A stretch of 64,000 nt of DNA from Gryganskiella cystojenkinii (taxonomy: Eukaryota > Mortierellomycota > Mortierellomycetes > Mortierellales > Mortierellaceae), in assembly GCA_015852425.1 (NCBI GenBank), contig JAAAIG010000012.1:1-64000 (forward strand), read 5' to 3'. This document shows positions 1 to 11,372 of this stretch, piece after piece. The position numbers were made by a program, and so were the translations under genes. The stretch's first letter is position 1; each line of letters opens with the position of its first letter. Below the pieces are notes generated by a model. The model did no database searches, was not told where the DNA came from, and saw only the letters and a list, made by a program, of their open reading frames with translations.

Positions 1-14
1 TCTTCTGAGGCTAG

Positions 15-1007
15 GAGGAGGCGTCTCGAAAGTCTAATGTAGTTCATATTATCTGTAAAGATCGCGCCAACAGTTTCAGATCAGGGAACGGCAGTTCTAC
101 AAACATTCATGGCGATCAGGCGATCAGCAGTAATATCGATGGTTCACGAGCAGCAAGACTAGGCAAGGAAGTTCGCAAGGAAGCTTGGAATCAACCACCC
201 CCTGTATCACCAAAACGAGCCACATCTACGCCACCGGTACCACCATTAAAACGACAAAGGCGATCGCCTCCACGACCACAACAGCAACAACAAGAAGGAA
301 CTTCGGCCCCACCACTACAACCGTCACTGCCAAAGCGATCAGAACACAGAACCACAGCGCAATCGACGCCGTCTGCGCCCTTCCCTTCCCCCTCTACACT
401 CTCCTCTAATCCTCCTCCTCGTCGAACGACGCTTAAAAAAGGTTTCTTTCATCCATTACACTGTTCTCTACGACAGCTCCGTATCGGCGACGCTCGCGAC
501 GCCAAAAAGACCCGAGTCCATCTCAACGGGATGCGAGAGGTAATTACGATCAAGATCATGATCCCGCCCGGGATGAGAGCTGGAGATCGCATCATATTCA
601 AAGGGGCAGGAAGTGAGGTTCGACCAGGCGTCTTTCGCGATACTGGGTTCATCATCGAAGAGAAACCTCACGCTTTGTTCTCTCGTAGAGGAAAGAACGA
701 TCTAGAAATCGAGATCGAGTTGACGCTGTTGGAGGCTCTTACAGGATTCAGAAAGGAATTCTTGGCCGTGCATGAGCGACGGACCTTGATTGCGACTTCG
801 TTTTCGACCGAAATGATTTCAGGCCACGGGACGAAAACGACGGTGTTCGTAACCCATCCTGGTCAAGAGGAAGTGATTGTTGGAGAAGGAATGCCGGACG
901 AGGAGGATCCTACTAAAATGGGGGACCTTTGGATCAAGTACAAGGTCAAGTTTCCAGAACAATTCACTGCTGAGCAACACCAGATGCTAAAGACCGCTCT
1001 TAGTTAG
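15..1007 (+). CDS. DnaJ/Sis1-type co-chaperone, C-terminal part (5' end outside window)
   Basis: The frame is open from just after a CTAG that looks like a splice acceptor (position 14) to the stop at 1005-1007, with no ATG before 531. The visible part is therefore the last exon of a gene starting upstream of the window. The last ~185 residues are a class II (Sis1/DNAJB) substrate-binding region: HPLHCSLRQL opens beta-sandwich I, then PPGMRAGDRIIFKGAG, FIIEEKPHALFSRRG, ELTLLEALTGF and VGEGMPDEEDPTKMGDL. These match block by block the DnaJ protein encoded at 10628-12512. The ~140 residues before the domain are low-complexity (P, S, Q, R), where the paralogue has a Q/E/R coiled coil. The J domain is not visible. 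The family stimulates Hsp70 ATPase and delivers clients; that role is inferred. Confidence 0.85.
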   Translation, partial: EEASRKSNVVHIICKDRANSFRSGNGSSTNIHGDQAISSNIDGSRAARLGKEVRKEAWNQPPPVSPKRATSTPPVPPLKRQRRSPPRPQQQQQEGTSAPPLQPSLPKRSEHRTTAQSTPSAPFPSPSTLSSNPPPRRTTLKKGFFHPLHCSLRQLRIGDARDAKKTRVHLNGMREVITIKIMIPPGMRAGDRIIFKGAGSEVRPGVFRDTGFIIEEKPHALFSRRGKNDLEIEIELTLLEALTGFRKEFLAVHERRTLIATSFSTEMISGHGTKTTVFVTHPGQEEVIVGEGMPDEEDPTKMGDLWIKYKVKFPEQFTAEQHQMLKTALS

Positions 1008-1140
1008 CTAAATTAGACGACATCCTTCTCAAGTAGGAAAAAGAAAAAATAATCCGGAACGGCATGTATGATGTGAATTGAAAAAAAGTCTTTAGTTTTT
1101 GCACAAATAATGAAAGAGTAAGCAGTGGGAATTGTAATAT

Positions 1141-2134
1141 TTAGTGGGCATCGTCACGCTTGGAGATATATTCGACAGCCTGGGCTGCAGACTTGATCTC
1201 ATCTGCATCCTTGTCGGGGATCTCGATCGAGAACTCTTCCTCGATAGCCATCACAACCTCGACGGTATCCAACGAGTCCAATCCGAGATCGTTGTTGAAG
1301 TTGGCCTGGAGAGAGATCTAATTATACGCGCATAAGAGACGAGGAGAAAAAGTAAAAAATGACAGGATGTGGGTTAGGGGACGTGATACAATTTTGTTTC
1401 GATTTTATGGTTTCCTGATATTCCCGAAAAAAAAGTTGTGAGCCAGGGAGGTTGCCACAGGCCTCTACAAGCGATACGCTGATTCTCTCGTTATCCTTTC
1501 CCAGAGCACAAAGACGGGATGAGGATGGTGAGGTCCGTGATAAATAGACAATTGGTTCTACTGAAGAGTGTCATTACCGATCCATGAATATCTAGATATG
1601 TAAGAGCCCTATGGGCATATCCTCGCCCCAGGTTCAGACAAAATTTCCACGCACACAGTATCCTGCATTGACTGAAGTTGTTGGTCGAGTTCAGTCTTTG
1701 TCTCTTCTCATTGGGCCAGTTTTTCTACCGCACTTATTTTCGAGTCGTCCCAGTGAGTTTTTTTAGGTCCCTTAAAACAAGGAGCTCCATGGTGCAGGGA
1801 TCCCAAAAAACACAGACTGAAAATGAAGATGATTGTTTGTCGACTTCCATGGTGCCGTTGGTCCTTTTGATTCGCTCTATTGCTATTATCCAACTTTCAG
1901 TCATCTTTCTATGCATAGGGTCTTTACCTTGTTGGCATCGACCTTGTTGAATCCAGCCAAGATATCGAGGACACGCTTCTCAACGTCAGCACGGGCAAGA
2001 CCAGCAGCCGAGTACATGCGGACAAAGTTGCTCAGGGCGAGAGCATTTGTCCTTGCTGGGGCAGCGATAGCGGCATTCTTGTAGACAGCGGCGGCACGGA
2101 AGGCTGAAGAAGCGGGACGGAGAGCTCTGAACAT
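1141..2134 (-). CDS. ACP1: Mitochondrial acyl carrier protein
   Basis: Two exons on the minus strand: 2134-1928 and 1305-1141, with intron boundaries AAG|GTAAAG and CTCCAG|GCC. Exon 1 gives an Arg/Ala-rich mitochondrial presequence of about 45 residues, then helix I ([19 protein letters not shown]). Exon 2 gives the core [11 protein letters not shown], whose Ser carries 4'-phosphopantetheine, and the acidic helices [19 protein letters not shown], ending RDDAH. The protein serves mitochondrial type II fatty-acid/lipoate synthesis and, in fungi, is also a complex I subunit and partner of LYR proteins. The direct join leaves helix I followed at once by ANFNND, about four residues shorter than usual ACPs, and the intron is long (622 bp). 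A microexon may be missing from my model. The ATG at 2134 begins a typical targeting peptide. Confidence 0.9.
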
Positions 2135-2474
2135 GGTCGGTTATAAATGTGGTTGGTACGTGTTTGATTGATAGGAAAGAAGAAGAAAAAAATGGTTGAT
2201 GCGCAGAGCGAGAGACAGACATGTACAAATCGCGAAGAGAATGACAGTTCGGAGCAAAAACAACAGTCACATTTCCGATTCAGGTTCATTTTAGTCCTCT
2301 TACTCTTCCCATTGGAAGGTAAACATAGGCCGCTATCCAGCAAAGCCACTTGATTTTTTTTTCTTTTTCCCTGGCTACTCAAGGTTCCTGACCTTTATTT
2401 TCTTTTTCATCATTTTGACTTCGCCCATACTCTCTCTTTCACAACTTCTCACACACACTCCACACACTTCAGCC

Positions 2475-3178
2475 ATGGTCTCATTCGTCTGCGATACCTG
2501 CCAGGAAACGCTCAAGAAGCCCAAACTCGAGCAACACTTCAACCGTTGCCCCTACGCCCAGTTCTCTTGCATCGACTGCTCAGTCTCCTTCCAGGGGGTC
2601 GAGTACCGTAACCACACCTCTTGCATCAGTGAAGCCGAAAAATACCAAAAGGCGTTATACCGTGGACCCAAGAAGGTAAGCGACTCGAGAAATACAGTTC
2701 TTAGCTGTACATTAAAAAAAATTACCCTGGCATACTAACCCTCTTCAATTGCATTTTGAAACAGGGTGGTCACCAGAACAATGGGAACGCTCAACAAAAG
2801 AACGGAAACAACAAGGGCGCACAAAAGGATACCAAGCACCAGTCAGCACCAGCATCAGAGCCTGTCGTTGCTGCTCCTGTTGCCGTTGCCGCTGTCCCCT
2901 CCATCGCAGATGAGTTGAAGTCCAAGAAGCGCAAGGCCGAGGAATCCGCCGCCGAGACCGCCACTGAAAGTCCCGCTAAGAAGGAAAAGAAGGAGAAGAA
3001 GGAGAAAAAGGAAAAGAAGGAAAAGAAGACCGAGGCTGTTGCCGTCGAGCCTGTCAAGGAGAAGAAGGAGAAGAAGGAAAAGAAGGACAAGAAGGAGAAG
3101 AAAGACTCCAAGGACAAGAAGGAAAAGAAGGACAAAAAAGAGAAAAAAGAGAAGAAGGAGAAGAAGGAGAAGAAGTAA
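2475..3178 (+). CDS. LYAR-type C2HC zinc-finger nucleolar protein with Lys-rich tail
   Basis: Two exons, 2475-2675 and 2765-3178; donor AAG|GTAAGC and acceptor AACAG|GGT keep frame, giving 204 residues. Residues 1-67 hold the paired LYAR zinc fingers: FVCDTCQETL..KLEQHF.RC, then FSCIDCSVSF with a downstream His/Cys in NHTSC, followed by EKYQKALYRG. The second exon is low-complexity: Asn/Gln-rich, then Ala/Val-rich, then long EKK/DKK repeats to the end, typical of nucleolar proteins. Family members (human LYAR, yeast YCR087C-A) associate with pre-ribosomes and nucleic acid. The ATG at 2475 has a good context (AGCCATGG) and starts directly at the conserved MVSF. The biased AAG-rich tail opens long spurious frames on other strands. 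Confidence 0.88.
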
Positions 3179-3883
3179 AGAGAATAAATCCTCCGCGATC
3201 CCTCCGGCCAATATAGAAGAGTTTACAACTATATTTTTTCATATAATCCATAGCGTTTTCGTTTTCGTCCGCATAGCATAATGTACAACAGTCGAACCAT
3301 TTACCCCCTATTTTGCAGTGATGTGTTAAGTCATGGAGCTTCCGTGGTATCAATTGTGGCAGAGCAGCATACATATCATTAAAAGCGATACCAGCAAAGG
3401 GCGGCAGGTCTATGGTATTACAGAGTAAATGTCAACAGTCCATACCGTACTGTTTGGCGTGCATCGTTCATAGACAGCGTTAAAAGGTGTATTTGCGTCA
3501 ACACCTCAACAAGAGAACCATCGAATTCTTGCATGCTCACAATGCAGGATAAACCCAACTGTGAAATTTTCAGGTCGGGGAGAAGACCGATCCATCGTAT
3601 GAGCTGCAGACCCTCACAATTTTTCCCACGGGGGCACGTCACTTTCTCCGCTCCAATACTGCAGCACTCCCTACCTCGTTCTTTTTTTCTATTTTTTCTA
3701 CTGATCATCGCTCGCTCTCTCCACAAATCCATCTTTTTAGTCGCCCCGTCAATCTAATTCCTTTTTCATCACCTCCCCCTCTCATCTCCCTCTCCCTCTC
3801 TCCACTCTTCGCCTCCTTTCTTTAATTTTCCCCCACTTTCCCCCGATATCCCCTCATTTGTAAATAACATAAGCACATCAGTC
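3179..3883. other. Intergenic region, LYAR-like to BCKDHA
   Basis: No coding signal. The right half (from about 3660) is strongly pyrimidine-rich on the plus strand (runs of CTC and TTTC), the usual character of promoters and 5' UTRs in this window. It leads to the ATG at 3884. Confidence 0.5.
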
Positions 3884-4494
3884 ATGTTCTCCAGAATCTC
3901 CACAAGGGCCATCGCAAGAGCCATCCCCGCTCAGTCCTTCAAGGCTGTCCCTGCCCTCGCCACCACTGCCAAGGTTAGCCTCCTCCTCTCTTCTCGACCA
4001 AAAACATCATCGTATCTCTCTTCAGCATACCTTACCTCAATTGGACTAACGCGTGCTACCCTCTTCTGTTTTGCTCCCCACTTTTTAGTCCTTCTCCACC
4101 TCAATCGCTGCCCAGGAGTCCAAGAAGAAGGAGCGAGTTAAAGTCCATTTCCCTGGTGCCTTGGACTCTCATTTCTCTCAGACCTTGGAGATTCGCGAGA
4201 AGATGGATCCTATCGATACCTTCCGCGTCATGGACACTGACGGCAAGGTTCTTGACCCTGCTCTCGAGCCTGAGGTAGGACTCGACTCTCAAATAGAGAG
4301 TATTATTTTTTATTTTTTATTTTTGTTGTTGTAAAAGAATTAATTTTTTTGAGTTTCCCCACTGTGGGACAGTCGTGGGAAAAATCCGTGGATTGCTGCT
4401 CAAATTTTGAGATTGCAAACCCACATGTCCCGACAAACAACTCCACATCACTCGCTTACTGGCACCGAGCAAAAACTAATCGTTCTAACTTGCT

Positions 4495-4526
<32 letters not shown>

Positions 4527-5712
4527 ATCTTGCTATAGGTCACTGAGGAGTTCGCTACCAAGATCTACAAGGACATGTTGACCTTGAACGTTATGGATTT
4601 GATTTTGTACGAGGCTCAGCGCCAAGGACGTATTTCGTTCTACATGACCAACGCTGGAGAGGAGGCTTACATCGGATCTGCTGCTGCCCTTGAACTCGAG
4701 GATGAAATTTTCGGACAGGTACAGCTCTACCACTGGACTTTTGTCTCTCTTTCTTTTTTTACCTCATTCGCATCCCAATGGCTTAACTGACATTATTGTT
4801 CTCCTCTCTCGTTCCTATCTCTCTCTCAAAAAAAAACAGTACCGTGAGGCAGGAACTCTCTTGTACCGTGGATTCACCCTTGATCAGTTCATGAACCAGT
4901 GCTACTCCAACGACCGTGATCTCGGAAAGGGTCGTCAGATGCCAGTCCATTACGGTTCCAAGGCCCATCACTTCCAGACCATCTCGTCGCCTTTGGCGAC
5001 TCAATTGCCTCAGGCTGCTGGTGCCGCTTATGCGATCAAGCGTTCGGGCCGCAAGAACTGTGTTATGTGCTATTTCGGTGAGGGTGCCGCCTCCGAGGGT
5101 GATTTCCACGCGGCGTTGAACATTGCCGCCACCACCTCTTGCCCCGTTATCTACTTCTGCCGTAACAACGGGTTCGCCATCTCTACTCCCGCCAACGAGC
5201 AGTACAAGGGTGACGGTATCGCTTCCCGTGGTGTCGGTTACGGTATGCACACCATCCGTGTTGACGGTAACGATGTTTGGGCCGTCTACAAGGCCACTCA
5301 GGAGGCTCGCAAGATCGCGGTTGAACAACACAAGCCCGTCCTGATCGAGGCCATGACTTACCGTGTCGGTCATCACTCCACCTCCGATGACTCGTCCGCT
5401 TACAGATCCAAGAAGGAGGTCGAGGACTGGAAGCGTTATGATAACCCCATGGTCCGTATGCGCAAGTGGTTGGAGTCCAAGGGTTGGTGGGATGAGGCCA
5501 AGGAGACTGCTCACAAGTCGAACCAACGTACCGCTGTCTTGAAGTCCTTTGCTGCCGCCGAGAAGAGAAAGAAGCCCCAGGTCTCTGAGATGTTCAACGA
5601 TGTCTATGACAAGTTGACCCCTAACCTTTTGGAACAAAAGAAGGAGATTGAGGATTTGATCCGCAAGTACCCCGAGCATTACGATACCTCAAACTATGCC
5701 AAGGAGAACTAG
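3884..5712 (+). CDS. BCKDHA: Branched-chain 2-oxoacid dehydrogenase E1 component subunit alpha, mitochondrial
   Basis: Four exons, 3884-3973, 4089-4274, 4539-4718 and 4840-5712, join in frame to 442 residues. The N-terminus is a mitochondrial presequence ([14 protein letters not shown]..). The mature part is the E1-alpha thiamine-diphosphate fold: [28 protein letters not shown], the TPP-binding [18 protein letters not shown] and [10 protein letters not shown], and the phosphorylation-loop region [17 protein letters not shown], diagnostic of the branched-chain rather than the pyruvate enzyme. It decarboxylates 2-oxoacids from Leu, Ile and Val in the matrix, with E1-beta, E2 and E3. Intron 3 (4275-4538) contains a (CT)n tract ending at the acceptor. 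Length fits the family (about 445). Confidence 0.96.
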
Positions 5713-5923
5713 ATGATTATTATTGATTTCGTTACCGAAAAAACATAGAGCTAACGAGAGAAGGAAGGATAGTGAGGGAGATGGAGTATTGGAAATATAC
5801 ATTGTTTTTTGCATCATTTTTGCATCATTTTTATCATAAAACGACATGCATCATCACCCACGTCTCTCTCGTTTTCAAAGTTCATTAACAACTTTACCCT
5901 TTAGAATCTTTGGGAATTTATCT

Positions 5924-7700
5924 CTAACGAAGCCTACTGATCTCGGTCTCTTCTTTAAAACGTTCGTTCACATAATCAACTACTTCTTGACCGTAGATCT
6001 CGACCAGATCCGCGTCCAGCGGCAATTTGGTATGTTTATCCATCTCGGATTTTGTCAACACCACGACATTCTGTAAACTCAACGGCTCAGCTCTCCTCCA
6101 TCGACACAGGCCAATCTTGTCCATGCTCTTCGAAACAACCGATTTACCCCGGAAGATCTCCTCAATCACATAACCGACGTCCCGTCTGTCCAATGCGATA
6201 GTCTCGACCTTGGGTACGTTGGAATCCAGACGTTGTTCTCGAACGCGGAGTTCACGATGGACACGCATATAAAGAGCCTCTCGCAGCTTGATAGGAACGG
6301 GTTCCATAGGCCACTCGGCAATCTTGCACGTGATAAAGGTTGCCATCGCCATACCAAACATGGCTGGGAGAGGGCCAAGGACTGGAAGGATACGGGAACG
6401 GAAATCCGGGAGCGCAGAGTACTCATCGGCTTCCTGAGCTTGGGTTTCGTCTAGGGGTAAGAGTTTGACGTGGTGAGGCTTTTCGGTGGAATAGACAACA
6501 TCGATTCCGGTATCCACACCCATCTTTTTGATCTTGCGACGGACAGCTCTTGCGAGCGGGTCCTCTAAACGGACACGGAAAAGATTGGGGTTGTTAACAA
6601 AAAAAAAAGTCTCGAGGATGTGAACATATTATTCAGTATAAAATCCCTGGTGTTACCAAAGGTCTCGGAAATGTCACTGATCTGAACGCGAGAGGGGTCG
6701 GCCTTGGCACCCGCACCCATGGAACTGATGACGGGGATCTTGTGATCGTAGCAGAACTTGAGCAATGCCAATTTAGTGTTGATGTTGTCGATCGCGTCAA
6801 TAACATAGTCCGGGTTACCTAATGAATCCCGCGCAAGGAGTCAATAACGGGTAGTTTGGAACAGCATAAATACACATAGCGGCTGCTCCCAAATGAGCGT
6901 CTAGGTCCTTGACCACTCACCAGAAAGCAATTCCTCCGCAGCATCCTCCTGGAACAATTCAACACGAGCATCGACCTCGACCCAGGGGGCAATCGAACGG
7001 AAGGCCCTCTTCATAGATGTGACCTTGGGCGTTCCAACATCGGCTTGCACAGCGGTCGCATGACGATTCAGGGACGAGAGCGAAACTTGATCGAAATCGA
7101 TTAAACGTATCTTGCCCACGCCACTCCTAACCAACATGCTTGCTGCCCAACTTCCCACGCCGCCTACAGGCCACCATAAGGATAACAGTATTAGTCTTCA
7201 AGGGTATCCAAACAGCGGGGAGGTTGTAGGTTGTTCTTTCTTCGTGGGAGGTCGTTTGTCTTACCAGCACCGACAATGACGACAAATGAGTTCCTTAACT
7301 TTTCAACTCCCTCTTCGCCCAAGAAGGCAATGTTTCGAGCGAGTTGTTCCTTGACCAGCTCTTCGTCCATTTCAAACTCTCCTCCCTGTTGAATCGCCCT
7401 CCTCGCGGCTCCTGCAGTGACGATCGAGGCGGCGGTTCCAGGGAGCACGGTTGTGGGTGCTGTAAAGTTAGTGCCTGACTGTGAGAAGGATTCGTCGTCA
7501 CCAAAGGCTGGCGGGGGTGGGATCGATTTCCGGAGATCGTCCTTGAGCTGTCTGACACGCCTCTTCCTTTGAGATCCCTGGACACCGAGGATTAAAGCAG
7601 CCGTTGTGAAGGAGGCAGCGGCAGCGACCAAAGTAAGTTTTGTGGCTTGAGAGTTAATGATCGCGGGCGATGCCGAGAGTTTCTCGAGTAAGGAGGACAT
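5924..7700 (-). CDS. TCD1: tRNA threonylcarbamoyladenosine dehydratase (ThiF/E1-like), outer-mitochondrial-membrane type
   Basis: Four exons on the minus strand, 7700-7265, 7163-6921, 6818-6657 and 6564-5924, all GT-AG and in frame, give 493 residues. After an N-terminal hydrophobic segment (about residues 22-42) comes a linker, then the E1-like Rossmann fold: RNIAFLGEEGVEKLR, the nucleotide loop VVIVGAGGVGSWAASMLVRS, LIDFDQVSLSSLNRHA, and YVIDAIDNINTK. The insertion DITSET-like FGNTR segment and DPLARAVRRKIKKMGVD are typical of Tcd1/Tcd2 and bacterial TcdA. The enzyme cyclises t6A37 of ANN-decoding tRNAs to ct6A using ATP. Yeast Tcd1/Tcd2 are on the mitochondrial outer membrane, matching the N-terminal segment. 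Which yeast paralogue it matches cannot be told. It is divergent from the uL15m gene. Confidence 0.93.
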
Positions 7701-8137
7701 CCTTTAACTTGTCTTGTTTATGAAACCTTTGCCTGTGTTGCTTGTTTTTGGGGGACTGATTCCGTCTGTTGAAATGTCAAAGTCCGAAAGGGGGGTATAT
7801 CACCGAAGCGCTGTTGTTATGGTTATTCTTGAGATTGTGGTCGAGTCCTGGGTCCAGTGATGATGCTCCATGCAACGACGACGATGACGAATGAATGCGA
7901 ATTGATGAGCGAGGAGGTACCAGAACGAGACGAACACAGATAGACAACGAAACGTGCGCACGAAGACCGAAATTCAATATGGAAGTCATTTTCGCAGTCA
8001 CGTTCCGTAAACAATGATGAACACATATGTTCCCTGACGAGGACAACTGCGACGATTGAATGGTGGCAAAAATACTGTTTCCATTACACTCGACTCTTTC
8101 TTCCTAGACATCAATCGTCATCACATATAGACAAACC
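7701..8137. promoter_or_regulatory. Shared divergent promoter region, TCD1 / uL15m
   Basis: A 437-bp interval between two start codons pointing away from each other. Open frames inside it on the minus strand have no recognisable protein character. I see no TATA box close to either start. Control of both genes from this region is inferred from the arrangement. Confidence 0.55.
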
Positions 8138-9324
8138 ATGTCCTTCCAGCACCTGTCTTCAAGGCTTCTCAGCCTGAGCTTATACCCTGCTCGCAGAACC
8201 ACCCTCTCCTCCACCTCTATCCTCGCCCGTTACACCACCAGCTCCACCTCTCCCAAAATTGATCTCTCCAACCTGAGCGACAATCCCGGCTCGAAATCAC
8301 AGGTAAATAGCTCCTTCTACTGCTACTACCACAACTACCGACTACCTCAGGATGAACTCTGGGCGGGATCAACTGCATTTTCAAAGAACGAGGAATCGGA
8401 TTCTACTCTAGGAAATTTGAATCCGAGGGCATAATTTCATTCCGCATGTGCCTGGATTACTCTCGATTTAACAATGGCTGATCATGTCTTTTCCTTGTTC
8501 TCGTCGGGAAACTACCCTTTTCATCCTCCATAGCGTCTCCGTGTCGGTCGTGGTCAGGGTTCAGGAAAGGGTCATACCGCCGCCCGTGGTCATAAGGGTC
8601 AGAAGGCTCGCTCCGGTAACGGTGCTCAACCCAAGCCCGGTTTCGAGGGTGGTCAGACACGTATCATCGACAGACTCCCCAAGCGTGGCTTTAAGAACCC
8701 GTACGTTGTTCTTTTCTCTGGAAACTTCTCTATTTTACTGTGCAGAAATATGTCACTCTTTCATATATCTAATATACCGTCTCTTTTTTATGGAGATACC
8801 TCTAGTGAGCACAAGGATTTCCAGCCCTTGAACTTGGATCGCCTTCAATTCTGGATCCAATCGGGACGGATCGACGCTACACAGACCATCACCATGAAGC
8901 ATCTCTTGGACTCACGGTGCATTCACAAGATCGAGGACGGTGTCAAGCTCTTGGGCGATGTGAGTCTGATCTCAGGAAGGAAACCTTAGACGATCGCGGA
9001 TAAGGATACTCGGATTTTTGATACTAACGTAGTGCAAACATCGCTTTTTCTCTCCAGGGCAAGGAGGATTTCAAGACCCCCATCAACATTGAGGTCTCAA
9101 GGGCTTCCAAGTCAGCGATCAAGGCAATCGAGGCATGTGGCGGCAAGATCACGAGTGTCTACTACAACGAGTTGGGTCTCCGTGCCTTGACCAAGCCTCA
9201 CAAGTTTGAGGTTGTCCCCCGTTTCGCTCGTCCCATGAAGAAGAAGGATATCGCTTTTTACTCGGATGAGACGAACCGTGGCTACTTGGCTGGCAAGACC
9301 GAGGTCGTTGGCATGGATCATTAA
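8138..9324 (+). CDS. MRPL10: Mitochondrial large-subunit ribosomal protein uL15m
   Basis: Four exons, 8138-8302, 8534-8700, 8806-8959 and 9058-9324, join in frame to 250 residues. Residues 1-45 are a Ser/Thr/Arg-rich mitochondrial presequence. The second exon carries the Gly-rich uL15 signature [20 protein letters not shown] followed by [20 protein letters not shown], which contacts 23S-type rRNA. Later exons hold the uL15 fold ([16 protein letters not shown], then [20 protein letters not shown]). A poly(A)-signal-like AATAAA lies near 9444. Each exon alone is a short ORF and is easily missed without splicing. In yeast the protein is Mrpl10. It assembles into the mitoribosome. Confidence 0.93.
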
Positions 9325-10627
9325 GCTTCTACTTTTTTTTGTCCCCTGCTGAAACGAGGAAGGGACGAGGGTTAGGCTCATAGAAAAAAAGGGCGTCAAC
9401 GGAACAACATCATGGACAAAACACCGTATTGTATTAGAGAAAAATAAACCCCGCATATGTGCGGTATTAGCATTTCATCACTTGGACAGACAAAGCAGGA
9501 AAAGATCGGAGCAAAAGGAAAACGGCCTTGAGGAATCTTTTTCAGGGCAACAAATAGCCAACACAACAACTTGCCGTAGAGCCATACGCCGAGGTCATTG
9601 TCATGCTAAGAATTTCTTGCGCTTTCAGCTCCGAGGACCCTGATAATTCGATGCCAGTCCGTTCACGATGTCTCTGTGCTCGCTCATACTTCGATGCTCT
9701 CGTCTCCAGGCGTTCAGTGCCCGGTCTCGTATCTCTGGCAGAGGTATCGAAAGCAGTTCGATACCCTGGCGGGCGTTCAATTGTCCGGCTTTAACAAATT
9801 TGAGATCACTTGATGATGCGACCGATGGACTACCTTAACCACAACAGCAGCAACATTGCGGAGAGGTATACCACTCCCATTCTCCCAACTCACTGGGGAA
9901 TGCCAATTGTTTCAAAGGCTGTTGGAGGTATGGCTTGAAAGAGATGACAACATATTGCTATATGTTCTTTGTTATTTGATCGGAAGCGTCGGCGTGCTGA
10001 TAAGGACAGTATCGAGGAACCTCCGGTGAACCATTTGAGGACGCATACTGAATAGACAGTGGGACTGTTGGCTCCTTTCGAGTGCGAAGAGAACACATAG
10101 GGTCGCTCCAATTTATTTGGACACAGAGTCAGTGCAGGCTGGACTTTCTGTCGCAAAAGAATAGAAAACCTCAGTTTCGCGTTCGAATATTTTCGCTCAA
10201 TTGCGACAAACTCAAAACGTTGCCTAGTGCGTTGATTTTCACTTTCTTAGTGGAGGAAGAATATCGACCCAAATAGTCTACAAGGAGAAGTGGATGGTAC
10301 GACCTGGGAAGTCTTGTGCGATGCCGTCAAAAATAGTGTGCAACCACTTCCAAAGGAAACTGTCCATGCTCCATGATGGCTCAACGTTTCGGCAGTGCAG
10401 AGCAACATAATTTCTCACCCAAAGCCACAACTGCCAACCGTTTACTGTGTTTACTGTAGTCGACTTTGACGGCTCTAAGTCCATGAGTGCGCAATCTGGA
10501 TCAAAGCCTTTGCGGACAACAGCAACATACTGGGAATGCTTCAGGAACGCCTGGGAACGGGATTACAAAGCCACGACAGACATACAAACTCCAACTCAAA
10601 TCGGTGTATCATTGTTCTCTTTCTCCT
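9325..10627. other. Intergenic stretch with weak traces of degraded coding sequence
   Basis: About 1.3 kb between two convergent genes. A short hairpin (CCGCA-TATG-TGCGG, 9453-9466) lies in the uL15m 3' region. Minus-strand frames at 10278-10484 (Trp-rich) and 9890-10156, and a short in-frame stretch near 9640-9760, look more protein-like than random. They are separated by stops and frame changes and match no family I know. They may be an old gene or transposon remnant. Confidence 0.3.
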
Positions 10628-11335
10628 TTAATAAAAGTTTGCGTCCCCAAGTGGACCAGTAGCCTTGACTCCTTCAACGTGCCCAAAGAGCTTTTTGACG
10701 CCGATGCTTTGTGCTGGCGAAACTCGTTTCGGTAACTGGACTGTATAGGTCACGATCAGGTCGCCTCTCTCACCAGGTTTCTTCGAGATCGGCATACCCT
10801 CGCCGGGAAAGACCTCTTCCTCTCCAGGCTGAACCACCCTGGCTGCAGCACTCGTAACCGGAATCGAGGTCACGACCAGAGTACTCTTACCATCTAGAGC
10901 CCTAAACGACTTCTCAAACCCAGTCAGAGCCTCGACCATAGTCAATTCGATCTTGGCGTGTAAATCGTCTCCCTTTCGAGTGAAATATGCGTGCGGAACC
11001 TCTTCCAGAATAAACTCGACATCTTGAATGACAATACTGCCACTGCCTGCAGTCGAATAAAACTCGTCACCTTCGTTTGAAAACTTGATCTTGGTTCCGG
11101 TTTTCCAGCCGGGATTGATTTTGATGGTCAGGATGAGCTCTGGCAATCGAAGAGATCCTGGTTGAAGTTGGCGCCTAACTTTGAATTTCTTGCTCGTCCC
11201 TGCGAGGAGTTCCTCGAGCGTGACACTTAAGGGATGGACTTTTGGCGGCGGCTTCTCTGGAACGGAATCTGATGAGGAGGACGATGACGCCGGAGATGAT
11301 GATGACGATTGCTGTCGCTGTTCTTCTTGTTGCCT

Positions 11336-11372
<37 letters not shown>

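Noticed and set aside
4783..5679. 298-codon minus-strand frame opposite the E1-alpha gene
   Set aside because: Leu/Val-rich antisense shadow of a highly biased coding exon.
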